In this document: positions 1 to 9,800 of the stretch, piece by piece
How positions within the stretch are numbered: the stretch's first letter is position 1
Layout: every line of letters begins with the position of its first letter
Notes under the pieces: generated by a model
What the model was told of the DNA's origin: nothing
The model's input: the letters and a program-made list of their open reading frames with translations, nothing else
The model's database searches: none
Position numbers and translations under genes: made by a program
From: Macrolepiota albuminosa
Lineage: Eukaryota; Basidiomycota; Agaricomycetes; Agaricales; Agaricaceae
Direction: 5' to 3'
Length of the DNA: 64,000 nucleotides
Assembly (NCBI GenBank): GCA_027475525.1
Contig: JAMWFC010000033.1
Span: forward strand, 806,001-870,000

Positions 1-1290
1 CCTGACCATCATGGTGCTTTGAGACTGTAGTTCGGTCTGATTAGGGAGTGTGTAGCATAGTCTGCTATGTGGCATTGGCCACATAGCTTTTACTTACTTT
101 AGTAGTCAATATTATATTATATTTATGATAATATAATATTATTATTTACATATTATAAATAGTTACACTTGCTGCTTATTAAGCAGCTTATTTTTGTTTT
201 ACACTACATACTCAATAGACTGGTCTGGTCTGATTCTGTACTGTGTGAACTAAGCTCTCACAAAAGCCATAACTTTGTTACAGTCTCCTGACTCTCCTTC
301 AACTGCTCCATCACCCACTCTTCACCCCACCTCTGCTCTTGTGCCATACACTTTGTCTGCCAAGCCAAGCTTATAGAACAGTGCTTATGCCAAAGATGGC
401 AGGCCACACACATCAACATGTCTCGATGGGCCCCCACCACCAGTTTCTTGAACTCACATATCACTCTCTGACAAGCACACATCACACACTAAGGGGAGTC
501 AGTGAAACTCCAGATATGACCAAGAAGGCACTCACTAGACCTGTGGCCTCACATCAGGACTGCGCTAGAGGTCCTCAATAATGCCTCTGCACTGTCATAA
601 ACTGCTCTGATGTCACTTGCTCCTGGAAGATGTACTGTGCAAGAGGAATGACCTACACCTGACCCACATCCAGGGATGGATGCTTGAGACACAAAGTCAG
701 AGGATGGAATAGAGACACTACTGGAGGGGCCTGTGATGGCCCAGGTCAAGAAGATGGCCTGGGGTCAGAAGACAGCCTGCCAGCCACAGGCTGGGATGAT
801 GACCCAGCCTCAGGAGGCTGCAGCACCAAATCTAGACCCTGGAGAGAGACTAAGTAGTAAGTCCAGGATTGGAATCAGAATGCTTACAAGCTCATTGATC
901 TGCTAGTGGTTGTGCTGATGGTCATACTCTGCCCAATGCCAGTCATACTCTTCCCACAAAGCCACAGAGTCATCCCTGGTAGGAGGAATGGGGGAATAAA
1001 GAGATGTAGCTAGGCATAACATGACAAATAGAGAGAACCACAATTTTTTTTTTCTTTTTCTAGCCCTCTTTGTTGATGGCATCACACCTCAGACTTTGAC
1101 TTTAACTTCCATGGAAAAAGTGCACAGCCACCACTGCTTTGAAGGGTCTCAGCACTAGAAGAGGAGTGATGTCATGACCAGCACACAACTAACACTCTAG
1201 CAACTCCCTGACACCCACCCCAAGCCCCAAACCTCTCCAAACTCTCCTGGCACCCACCCTCAAGCTTTAAACTCCTCCAAACAGCCCCAA
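1..1290. other. intergenic, no gene recognised
   Basis: I see no convincing coding region on either strand; short open frames lack family features. A short perfect hairpin (9-bp arms CTATGTGGC / GCCACATAG, 4-nt loop) lies near 64-85. Base composition is moderately AT-rich, like the other repeat-derived flank at 34-39 kb. Confidence 0.5.
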
Positions 1291-1305
1291 TATGCAGTCG
1301 CATCC

Positions 1306-1850
1306 AATCAACAGGCCCCAACTAATCCTTCTGGTACTATACCCATACCTAGACTATACACTGCACAGGACTTGTAGCCAGACAACTCAACCAACAGGCT
1401 CTGACCAATCCTCCTGGTGCCACACTTGTACCTGGACTATATACCACACAAGACTTGCAGCCAGACAATATACTGCACAGGACAACCACATAGAGTATGA
1501 CCTCAGAGCTCATCTAGATGACCTGGATCTTATCCATAGTAGGTATTTAAACCATAGCCAACAACCTGATACAAGTAGTCTTGATATTGCTATAAACTCT
1601 GCCTCTATACTCATCTGTCTATCTTGCAACACTTGCTCAATCTATTTTCTTCTCTCACAAGTCTCCCGGTTCACTAAGTCTTGTTTTGATCTTCTTTTCC
1701 ATTTCCCAGTCTTAGTCTCTTCCCCAATCACTTTCTCCTTTGTCCCCTGCCTTACCTGTTTCCCCTTTGCTGTATCTTGAACTTAGCCTGAGATCTTGCT
1801 CCTTTGTCTCTTTGAACTTTGGCACCTCACATACTCTCCACTTGAGCCAG
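1306..1850 (+). repeat. LTR-like dispersed repeat R1, copy A
   Basis: This stretch is recognisably similar over about 500 bp to 36020-36510 in the same orientation. Shared landmarks, in order, are a CCTGGACTATAT-type block, a CTGCACAGGAC block, TCTTGATATTGCTATAAC, and TCTCACAAGTCTCCC followed by GTTCACTAAGTCT. The C/T-rich end with TATA-like motifs looks like an old LTR or promoter-bearing repeat. No inverted TG..CA ends or target duplication could be fixed, so the class is inferred. Confidence 0.55.
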
Positions 1851-3643
1851 AGAGAGGGTCCTCAGCAGAAATTGGTGGAGGGATGGAAGATGGTTGAGAG
1901 GATGACAGAGATGTTTGTGCAGGAGACATTTGTGCAGATGTTTGTTGAAGCAGGAATGGAGCAACAGTAAGAGAAAATAAATCAGCAGCAGGATGGGATT
2001 GGTCAGTGATGAGGGCAGAAGTGTTACCAGTGAAAATGGATACATCAGCAGTGGCAGGGGATTGGTCAGCAGTGGGTTCTTTCTCTTCAGCAATAGGTTC
2101 AAGTCCACTATGCCCTATTGGATGCACTGCCACATCAATCTGAGCTGATGGACTGGAGAGACAGGTAGAGATGTAAAGTCAACTCTGCAAAGTGTCAACT
2201 ATATCCCAAATATTGCAGATCTCCTCTTCCATCTGATGGATCTGTCTGTTGTGGTCTGCAAGCATGTCATCCATGAGAGAAACATTGTTTTGCAAGTTAT
2301 CTATGCAGCCACCAAGCATGTCAACCTGAATCCGATAGCAATAGAAGAAGTCCTCAATACACAGTAATCAGCTCTCCTCAGCTGTGACAAACCCATTCTG
2401 CACCTGCACCCCAACATTCTGCAATGCCTCCTGAAACCTATTCTCTATCCTATTCAAACAGCTCTCCACCCCTATCATTATACCAGCCACAATGTCCTCA
2501 CTGTGACTAGACCCCATCGCCTGCTTCTTGCCCTTTTTCTTGACCAGAAGAGGATTTGTTGGGTAGTTGGAGGTCAACAGTTTTGATGGACAGACAGATG
2601 GTTTTGATGGTCCTGCAATTGAACTGGCTGGTTCATCTGCTAATTATTGGTTAGCTATTTAAACAGAAAAAGACTTTCATACTGTCATCATTCTCAATAA
2701 TTGACACTAACTTCTTTGTCAGTGGTTTTTTCCTCTTTTCCTTGTTGCCAGGCTTGGTGGTTTTCTTGACAATCATCAAGCTGCATATTTGTTTGCAAAT
2801 GAGCTAGCAGGAATTGCATGTGGTGCTGCCCTTTGTCCTGACACACTGTAGTTGCTTACTTGCACAATATTGGCAAGAGGGGTTGATGTGCTAACTCTTG
2901 CAGTGAGATGCTATCCTCAGATATACTGCTCAACAACATTTCTCTAGTAATTTCACTCTTTGGTATCCTGCCCTCTTGTTCTTCCTCTTCTTCTTCATCC
3001 TCATCCTCATTCTCATTCTCCTGCTCCTCCTATTCATGATAGGTACTGGAAGAACATTGACCAATGTAGATCATCTATTTTCACTTCTTGAAATTTGGTG
3101 ATGGACCAGACAAATCTTCTGCTGCCAGAGGACTTGGTCATTTTCTCTTCTTGGGAATTGGTGATGAACCAGACAAATCTCCTGCTGCCAGCCTATGACC
3201 TATTCACTCTTCTTGTGCCAGTGCCATTGACAGATCAGGTCATTCTTTGCCCTCATTTTGTTCCCCCCCCCTTCTGCTCCTCTGGGCCCATTATTTGCAC
3301 TGTCCTTCAATCACTTGGTCATATTCTCATCAGAAAGCTTGTTTTGAAGTATTAGGATGACTTTGTTGATGAAACTTCCTGGCATCAAGGAGGAGTTTCT
3401 TGTCATCCTTTACCTGGCTGACCATTAGCCACATGTCAGTCTACAGGACAACTGTTAGTGCATGTCTATTAAAAAGGAGTGCTTGCATCTTACCAGGTCT
3501 TTCAGCTGTCCTTTGAGTTTACCAAGGTCTCCTCCACAAGCAAGGTATAATACTTGAACATCAGTGTCAATGACCTGTTGGTGGAGTTCAGCATTAGACA
3601 TGGCAGATGGAGGATTAAAGAAATGGACAAGAACTTTACACAA
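1783..3643 (-). pseudogene. decayed coding remnant with coiled-coil region
   Basis: Reading leftward from about 2577 to 1783, one frame stays protein-like for about 265 codons with only two stops (both TGA). It encodes a basic KKKGKK patch, a heptad-like stretch (about 2500-2230, rich in E, Q, N, L and M) and a Ser/Thr/Pro/Gln-rich tail. Further up, 3030-2920 encodes an acidic Glu/Asp run, and 3610-3460 a short open segment. A near-duplicate segment at 3095-3190 encodes a repeated GDLSGPSP-like motif. Stops and frame changes break the gene. The coiled-coil and low-complexity layout would fit a retroelement gag or a transposon accessory protein, but I do not recognise a family. Confidence 0.4.
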
Positions 3644-3789
3644 AGCAAGTTCTGAAAATAGATATCATATGACCCTGTTTAAATTACAAAAGAAGTTTGA
3701 TTTATTGCTTGACAAACCTTACTTTGTTTATCTTATTGTATAGTAAATAACAGTAAACTAAGCAGATCAAAAATTCTTGACAGTTTGAT

Positions 3790-3880
3790 GTCAATGCACT
3801 AGTGGGAGTCAAACTGGCCTACTGCAAGATACCAGGAATACCAATTGAGAATATTCCACTATACCACAGAATCTTACTGT
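3790..3880 (-). repeat. tRNA-derived SINE head, copy 1
   Basis: On the minus strand, TGGTATAGTGG (3857-3867) fits the RNA polymerase III A box and AGTTTGACTCC (3805-3815) fits the B box, 42 nt apart as in a tRNA. The same arrangement recurs at 34383-34445, 34948-35009 and 35103-35165. A tRNA function is unlikely because the region between does not keep a cloverleaf. Confidence 0.6.
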
Positions 3881-3925
3881 ATACTGCTATAGTGTAAATA
3901 AATATTAGTCTAATATTCCACTACA

Positions 3926-3931
3926 TCACAT
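3926..3931. repeat. E1 target-site duplication, left
   Basis: TCACAT directly precedes the TGTCAGG start of the E1 LTR and recurs directly after the other LTR at 34021-34026. The base before TGTCAG differs at the internal edge of the other LTR, which supports the boundary. Confidence 0.85.
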
Positions 3932-4671
3932 TGTCAGGTTCCGCTGAGTCGGGGGCCTTCCGGGAAAGCAACGCCCTTACGATGCGGACTTGACCTACGA
4001 ATACTCGGGTGTCTGGAACTCCGGGACTAGGATTCCGGGGTTCAAGACGAGGACAGGAGTAATCCCGGGATAGGAGACTAGAGTCCGGGGGTTTTGGGTT
4101 GGAGGTAACTGGGGTTAGAGGGGGTCGAGTCGTGAACCGGAGGTTCTAAGACGAGACCAAGTTAGTAACTTAAGAGTCGCGAAGTGCGTACCAAAGCTTA
4201 GAGCACGCGAATACTAAGGCGTGCCAGTCGAAGCGTACCAAACGAGGCGTACCAGTCAAACAGAGGGCACGCAATATCCAAAGTAACAGTTATGCAATAT
4301 CAAGACTACCGAATACAACAGGGAGCTACACTATAAGTACTACGGGGCCGGGTCTTGGGGTTCCGGGATGTCTGGGATGGGTTCCGGGGGTTATTGAGTA
4401 GCGGCAGGGGCTGTATACCAGGATCGCGCGTGTGGGGCGCGCAATCAATTGGCGCGGATGGAGCCGTGATGCGTGATGCGTGATGGCCGGCACGAGTCGC
4501 GTGATCTGATCGTTGATCGGGGCTGGTGACGGCTGATGGCGGTCCTTGATGCGCGTGATGGCGGTGTCGGCGGTCGTGATGGCGGGGCGTGTCCTGTGGG
4601 GTCGGAGGGAGGGTCCCGGAGGGTGTTCCGGGGGTGTCCCGGGGTGGGCCCGGAGGGGAGGGGTCGTGACA
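3932..4671 (-). repeat. E1 3' LTR
   Basis: This 740-bp repeat starts TGTCAGGTTCC and ends GTCGTGACA. It matches 33220-34020 after removal of the 77-bp duplication there; it also holds a 16-bp stretch absent from the other LTR. It contains AATATCAAGACT at 4296-4307, the segment complementary to the E1 primer-binding site. Confidence 0.92.
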
Positions 4672-4684
4672 TCACCCCCCCCTC
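4672..4684 (-). other. E1 polypurine tract
   Basis: On the minus strand GAGGGGGGGGTGA abuts the first base of the 3' LTR, the expected place for plus-strand priming in an LTR retrotransposon. Confidence 0.75.
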
Positions 4685-4798
4685 AGCGCCGAGACCCTCC
4701 GAGGCGCGCGTAGCCGGTGGTTCGGACCGGGGGTCAACTGTGGGATCCGGCACCTGACCTGCCACGTATCGAAAAAAAATTTTACCGCCGAGTTCAAC

Positions 4799-6579
4799 CA
4801 TGTCGCGTACGCCAACGCATTCCCCGACGCCCCCGCAAATGAACGAGGTCGCGCCCCTCATGGCGTGGGAAGCCCGGGACGCGCGTTACCGGGCTCGACT
4901 TGACCGGGAGCGCGTGGCGGCGCTTGCCGAGCAACGTGAGTACTCCCGCGCCGCCCCTTTACCCCACTGACCTTTCCTTTTCAGAACAGAGCAACATTCC
5001 GGCCCCAGAGGCGGGTCCCAGCTGACTCCCGGAGTCAATTCCCGAGGCTGGCCCCAGCGCCCCCCCGGAGCCCCGTCCGAGCCGCCCCGCGCCGACTTTT
5101 GCGCGGATGACCATGCGCCCTCCTCGTCCCCAGCCCCCTCCCCGCCCGAGATTGCCTGCCCCTCGTTTTTGCCGCTCCCGGATGGCGGTAGGGACGGTTA
5201 CGGCGGTCCCCGATGATCAGCGCGTCGCATGGGCAGACGCGTCGCAGGAGGTGTTCGAGGAGGCGCTGGAGAGGCCCCGGGGGTTGCCCTCACACAACTG
5301 GTGCGTGAGCAATGGGCCAGTGAGTGGGTCCTTACCTCGGGTTTCCAGGCTAATTCCGGCTTTACAGTGTCTGCATTGTGCCCGCCGGGTGGTACCGTGC
5401 GAGTTCAAGGTCCCGGTTCCGTCGTCCCGCCGAGACACATCGGTGTGTGAGGCGTGTCGCGCCAACCATGAGCGGTGCTCCGTCTCGGCGTTGTGGAGGG
5501 CGCGCTGCGTCACGCGGGAGCAGGGGTGGCCGCTGGAGGGGATCACCTGGAGGATGGGGGTTGAGGAGCGGAACTGGGTGGTGGAGCCGGAGGGGGAGGC
5601 GCCCGCTGCGCCCGTGCCGTCGTCCAGCGGGGGGTCGGGGGGTCAGGGGGTTGTCCAGGTAGGGGGCCGGGGCCGGCCCGTGGTCCTCATTACTCGCCGG
5701 GTGACCCGGGCTGGTACTGGGGGTCACGGGGGTCGAGGGGGGCGCCCTGACAAAGGGAAAAGGCGGGCGTCGCCCAGCCCCTCACCGGGTCCGTCCAAGA
5801 GGGCGCGCCTGCCCGTGGAGACCCCGCCTCCATCCCCGACCCCTTCAGTGCGCCTGTCCCCGGCGACGTTTTCTCCGTTGTCCGGGCGGCCCCTGAGCGC
5901 TGAGGTGAGGGTTTTGCAGGGGCGGTTGGAGCAGGCCGACCGGGAGAGGGAGGAGCGCGAGGAGGCGGCGAGGGAGGAGGCGGCGCTCCGGCGGGGACTG
6001 GAGGAGGATCGGGAGGCGGCCCGCCGGGAGCTGGAGGAGGCGAGGGTGGCCCGGGGGGGAGTCGAGGCCCAGCTGGACGCTATGCGGGCCAGGCTGGAGC
6101 AGGGGGTGGGGATCCCGATGCAGGGTCCCTCGGGTCCAGAGTTGGTTGAGGGCCTGCGCCGGGACGTGGTCATTGGGCGCATGGCCTCCTTAAGTGAGCA
6201 TCTCCCCCTTCTCGTTGTTGGGTCGACACTGACCTCTCCAGGCTGGGCTCGGGAGCATCGCCTGCTCCTAGACGGGGCTGCTGCGGCGCTCGCGTCCCTA
6301 CAAGAGGGGCTCCGGTCCGAGGCAGGGGACCCCGGGGTGGAGCGGGGCCTGGACTTGTTGGGGAGGCTGGTGGTCACGCACCGCCGGAGGAACGTCCCGG
6401 CCCCGGGGTCGTGGTTCGAGCGAGTTTTGGACAAGGGCGAGCCACTCCCGTCCTGGGATCAATTGGCCGAGGAGGTGTGGCGGGAGCACGGTCCAGGGGG
6501 CGTGGGGGAAAACTTCTGGGGGTGGCCGAGAGGAGGGGGCGGGGAAGGTGGGGAAGGCGGTTCGGGGCCCTCGCTCTAA
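4799..6579 (+). CDS. E1 antisense cargo gene: double Cys-cluster coiled-coil protein
   Basis: This gene is transcribed opposite to E1 gag-pol and lies between pol and the 3' LTR. I read an ATG at 4799, a GT-AG intron ending near 4984, a second intron (GTGCGT at about 5301 to TTCCAG at about 5349) and a third (GTGAGC at about 6193 to CTCCAG at about 6241). A single in-frame TGA at 5023-5025 interrupts exon 2, so either the ATG at 5107 is used or the copy is damaged. The protein has two CX2CX6C clusters (CLHCARRVVPC and CEACRANHERC) 15 residues apart, then a low-complexity basic region, a long charged Glu/Arg coiled coil (about 5900-6110) and a conserved-looking C-terminal domain with a Gly tail. 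The clusters suggest zinc and perhaps nucleic-acid binding. E2 has a similar gene (18387-21211). Function is unknown. Confidence 0.65.
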
Positions 6580-6854
6580 GGGCCCCCTTGTATGTTTCTT
6601 GGTACTGTTTTTTTTTTTTTCGAGGTCCCGAATCCTGTAGTATATGTAATAGTAGAAAAATGTATATACCTGACTGATCTCGTAGAGAATGGTGTAAGTA
6701 GAGTGGCGGGGAAACGGGAAAGAGTACCTTGCCCAGGGTCCGGGGCGCTACTGTAAAAGAAAGTACTAAAAGAGAGTAAGATCTAGAAAGGGAAAGCAGA
6801 AAATATACATGGGAGTTGAATCCCTACTGAGCCCAGAGGCGGGGGTTACGCCCA
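6580..6854. other. spacer between convergent E1 cargo gene and E1 pol
   Basis: The plus-strand cargo gene ends at 6579 and the minus-strand pol ends at 6855, so the two are convergent. A T-run follows the cargo stop (6607-6621). No further coding region is seen. Confidence 0.6.
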
Positions 6855-9800
6855 CTACTGCCGTCTGTGAGTTCTGCGCCCGGGGAGGTCGTTTCCCGGG
6901 TGCCGTTGTTGAAAGTCCCGGAGTTTGTCGAGGGCGCCTTTGAGGTTTTTGCATGGTTCCCAGGTGTCGTCTTCCGGGCCATATCCCTTCCACCGTACGA
7001 GGAAGTGGGGTCGTCCACGAATGTTCCGGGAGTCGAGGATGTCCTCAACTTCGTAGTGGTACTCGTCCTCGACCTCGACCGGGGGAGGGGGCTCGGGGTG
7101 CCGTTCGGAGAAAGGATCCGGGGGGTGTCGTTCCAGGAGGCGGACGTGGAATACCGGGTGCAGACCTTTTAGTCCCGGGGGGAGCTCGATCTTGTAGGCG
7201 TGGGATGAGACCTTCTTCAATATTTTGAACGGGCTGAGATGCTTGTGATCGAGTTTTGGGGAGGGCCGGCGGATGCGGAGGTGTCGCCGATCTAACCATA
7301 CCTTTGTCCCGGTGATGACGCCAACTGTGGTTGGGTGCGCTGGACGTATACGCAGTACAACGCCGTCTCCAGCGCCTGGCGTACGGGTTTGTGAGGAGTC
7401 CCGGCAGGGTCCCGGTGTGCTCAAGCGGAGGTGGTAGGGCGATGCGCTAGACGATAGCGCCTCGGATGCTACCTAGCAAGTGGTAAGCGTCGTAGTTTAG
7501 GAGAAGTTATAGAGAAAGAAACGAATAGCGCAGCGTAGCGTGCCCGTAGGTGGCACCGTAAACGACGAAGACGAGATAGACAAAGCTAGCGCCGAACTTG
7601 GTGGCAAAGTCAGGCAACGCTAGCGCGATTTGAACGCTAAGTGTAACTGGGTGCTCAAGAGGTTACGATTCGTTGTTATATACATGAAAAGTAGCTATTT
7701 TATATACAGTGCGCTACCGTGTTTGCCAAGATACAAGTCCATCTGCGGCGCTACCTCCTAGCGCCTCTCCTCGTGGTTTACTCTAACGGCGACCTGTCAA
7801 CGGCGACCTTGTGCACATGGCTGACGGCGACCAACGGCGTTATGACCCACGGCGACCTGCGGTGACTCTATATTGACTTAGAGTTGTACGAGTCTGCTCA
7901 CTTTTCTATAACTCCGATTGGCCAGGCTGTTCCGGGGTATGGTCGGAAAATCCTCGACAGACGCCGTGAGCGCTAATGTCAGCGCTACTCATTGTATTAG
8001 TTCCTGTCAGGTCCAGATGTCGGATTTAAGTATATCCAGTGCCGCCGTCATTGATCCCTTTAGACTTCTGATTGAAGTGCCTCGTCCAATGGCAGCGCCT
8101 GCTGCTGGCTCCTTCTGGAAGTGATCGGGGTTTAGTTATAGTCCTCTCCCGCCGTTGTGTTAGCGCTATACGTTATGAGCCTCCTTCGTCCTTGGGCTAG
8201 GTGAAAGGAGTGCGCTGTAGGCCTGGTAGCTAGGGGTTAGGATAAGTTTCCACATTCTGTAGTAATTTGCCAGAGCTAGAGCTGCTCTATATTCCCAACT
8301 GGTCGCTAGAGTCCTGAATACGTCAAGTGTCGGTTGGCCTATAATGTCCCTTGATGCGCTCAGTCCGAGTAGAAGCCTATCACCGGGGGCCCAGTCGGGG
8401 GTGTCTTCCCGTTTCCGGTCGGCGTGTTTCGCGTAGGCCCGGTTCGCGATGTCGATCTCTTCCCGGAGAAACTCGTGAAGGGATTGGAGATCCCGGGCGA
8501 CCTCGTGGGCGGCGTGCGACGGGATGTCCCGGAGCGTGAGTGTCAGTCGAGGGTGGTATCCCTTGTTGGCGAAGAAGGGGGATACTCCGGTGGCAGAGTG
8601 CGGCGTGTTGTTGTAGGTGAACTCGGCCAGGGGGAGCTCGGCGTGCCAGTCGTCCTGCAAGTAGTTGACGTACAGTCGGAGGTACTGCTCGAGAGACTGG
8701 TTGACCCTTTCGGTTTGGCCGTCGGTTTTGGGGTGGTAGGCGGTAGAGAGGTTAGTCTTTACTTCAAGTGCCTTACACAGGGAAGTCCAAAACTTGGACA
8801 TGAAGAGAGGGCCACGGTCGGAGATGATGTCGTCTGGGAGTCCATGTTTGGCGAAGACGTGCTCGAGGAACAGCCGGGCAAAGTCCGGGGCGGTGTCCGT
8901 GGTGTGGCAGGGTAGGAAGATGCCCTGTTTGGTCAGCCTGCACACAACGACGAGAATAGCATCGAACCCTTCAGATTCCGGGAGCTCGACGATGTGGTCT
9001 AGAGATATGGAGGACCAGGGGCGTCGCCCGACCGGCAGGGGTTTCAGGAGTCCGTAGGGAGCTCGACGATGTGGTCTAGAGATATGGAGGACCAGGGGCG
9101 TCGCCCGACCGGCAGGGGTTTCAGGAGTCCGTATGGTCGGTATCGGGGGACCTTGGCCCGGAGGCAGGGCTCGCACGATCGAATGTAACGGGTCACGTCC
9201 TTCTTCAACCCTGGCCAAAAGTAAGTCCGGGAGATGAGCTGGAGGGTCTTACGTATTCCAGGATGTCCCCAGAGTTTGTGGTTGTGGTGTTGGCGGAGGA
9301 CATCGTAGCGAAGTCGGGCGTGATCCGGGACGTAGATGCGGCCGTCCTGGAGGAGGAGCTTCTCGTCGGGGGACAAGGAGAAGGCGGGGTCCCGGTCGGT
9401 TCTCTCGGGAGAGTTTCGGGGGTCGTGATTGGTGAAGTACTTGTCTCGGGGAGCACGGCGGATCTGGTTCAGGGTTCCTTTGTCGTTTAAGATCAGTACG
9501 GCATTCAGATGTTCGGGAGAGATCACCATGCGATGATTGAACGCATTGCGTTCCGCCTCGAACGACTTCTTGGGGTAGACGTCCGGGCGACGGGTGAGGG
9601 CATCGGGTTTGGCGCCAAGTCGTCCCGGGCGGTACTGAACGACTTCTTGGGGTAGACGTCCGGGCGACGGGTGAGGGCATCGGGTTTGGCGCCAAGTCGT
9701 CCCGGGCGGTACTGGATCGTGAAGTCGTATTCCGAGAGGATCTCGGACCATTGGGCCTGCCGTCGACTGAGTTGCTTGGTCGTGGTGAAGTACTGCAGGT

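Noticed and set aside
1292..1780. 162-codon plus-strand ORF in repeat R1
   Set aside because: It lies within a dispersed LTR-like repeat, and its composition (C/T-rich codons) shows no protein features; the related copy at 36 kb does not keep the frame.
3790..3880. Functional tRNA gene on the minus strand
   Set aside because: A and B boxes are present, but the intervening sequence does not form D, anticodon and acceptor stems, and diverged copies recur, as expected for a SINE.
5724..6434. 236-codon minus-strand ORF in the E1 cargo gene
   Set aside because: Ser/Arg-rich shadow of the Glu/Arg coiled-coil codons on the plus strand.
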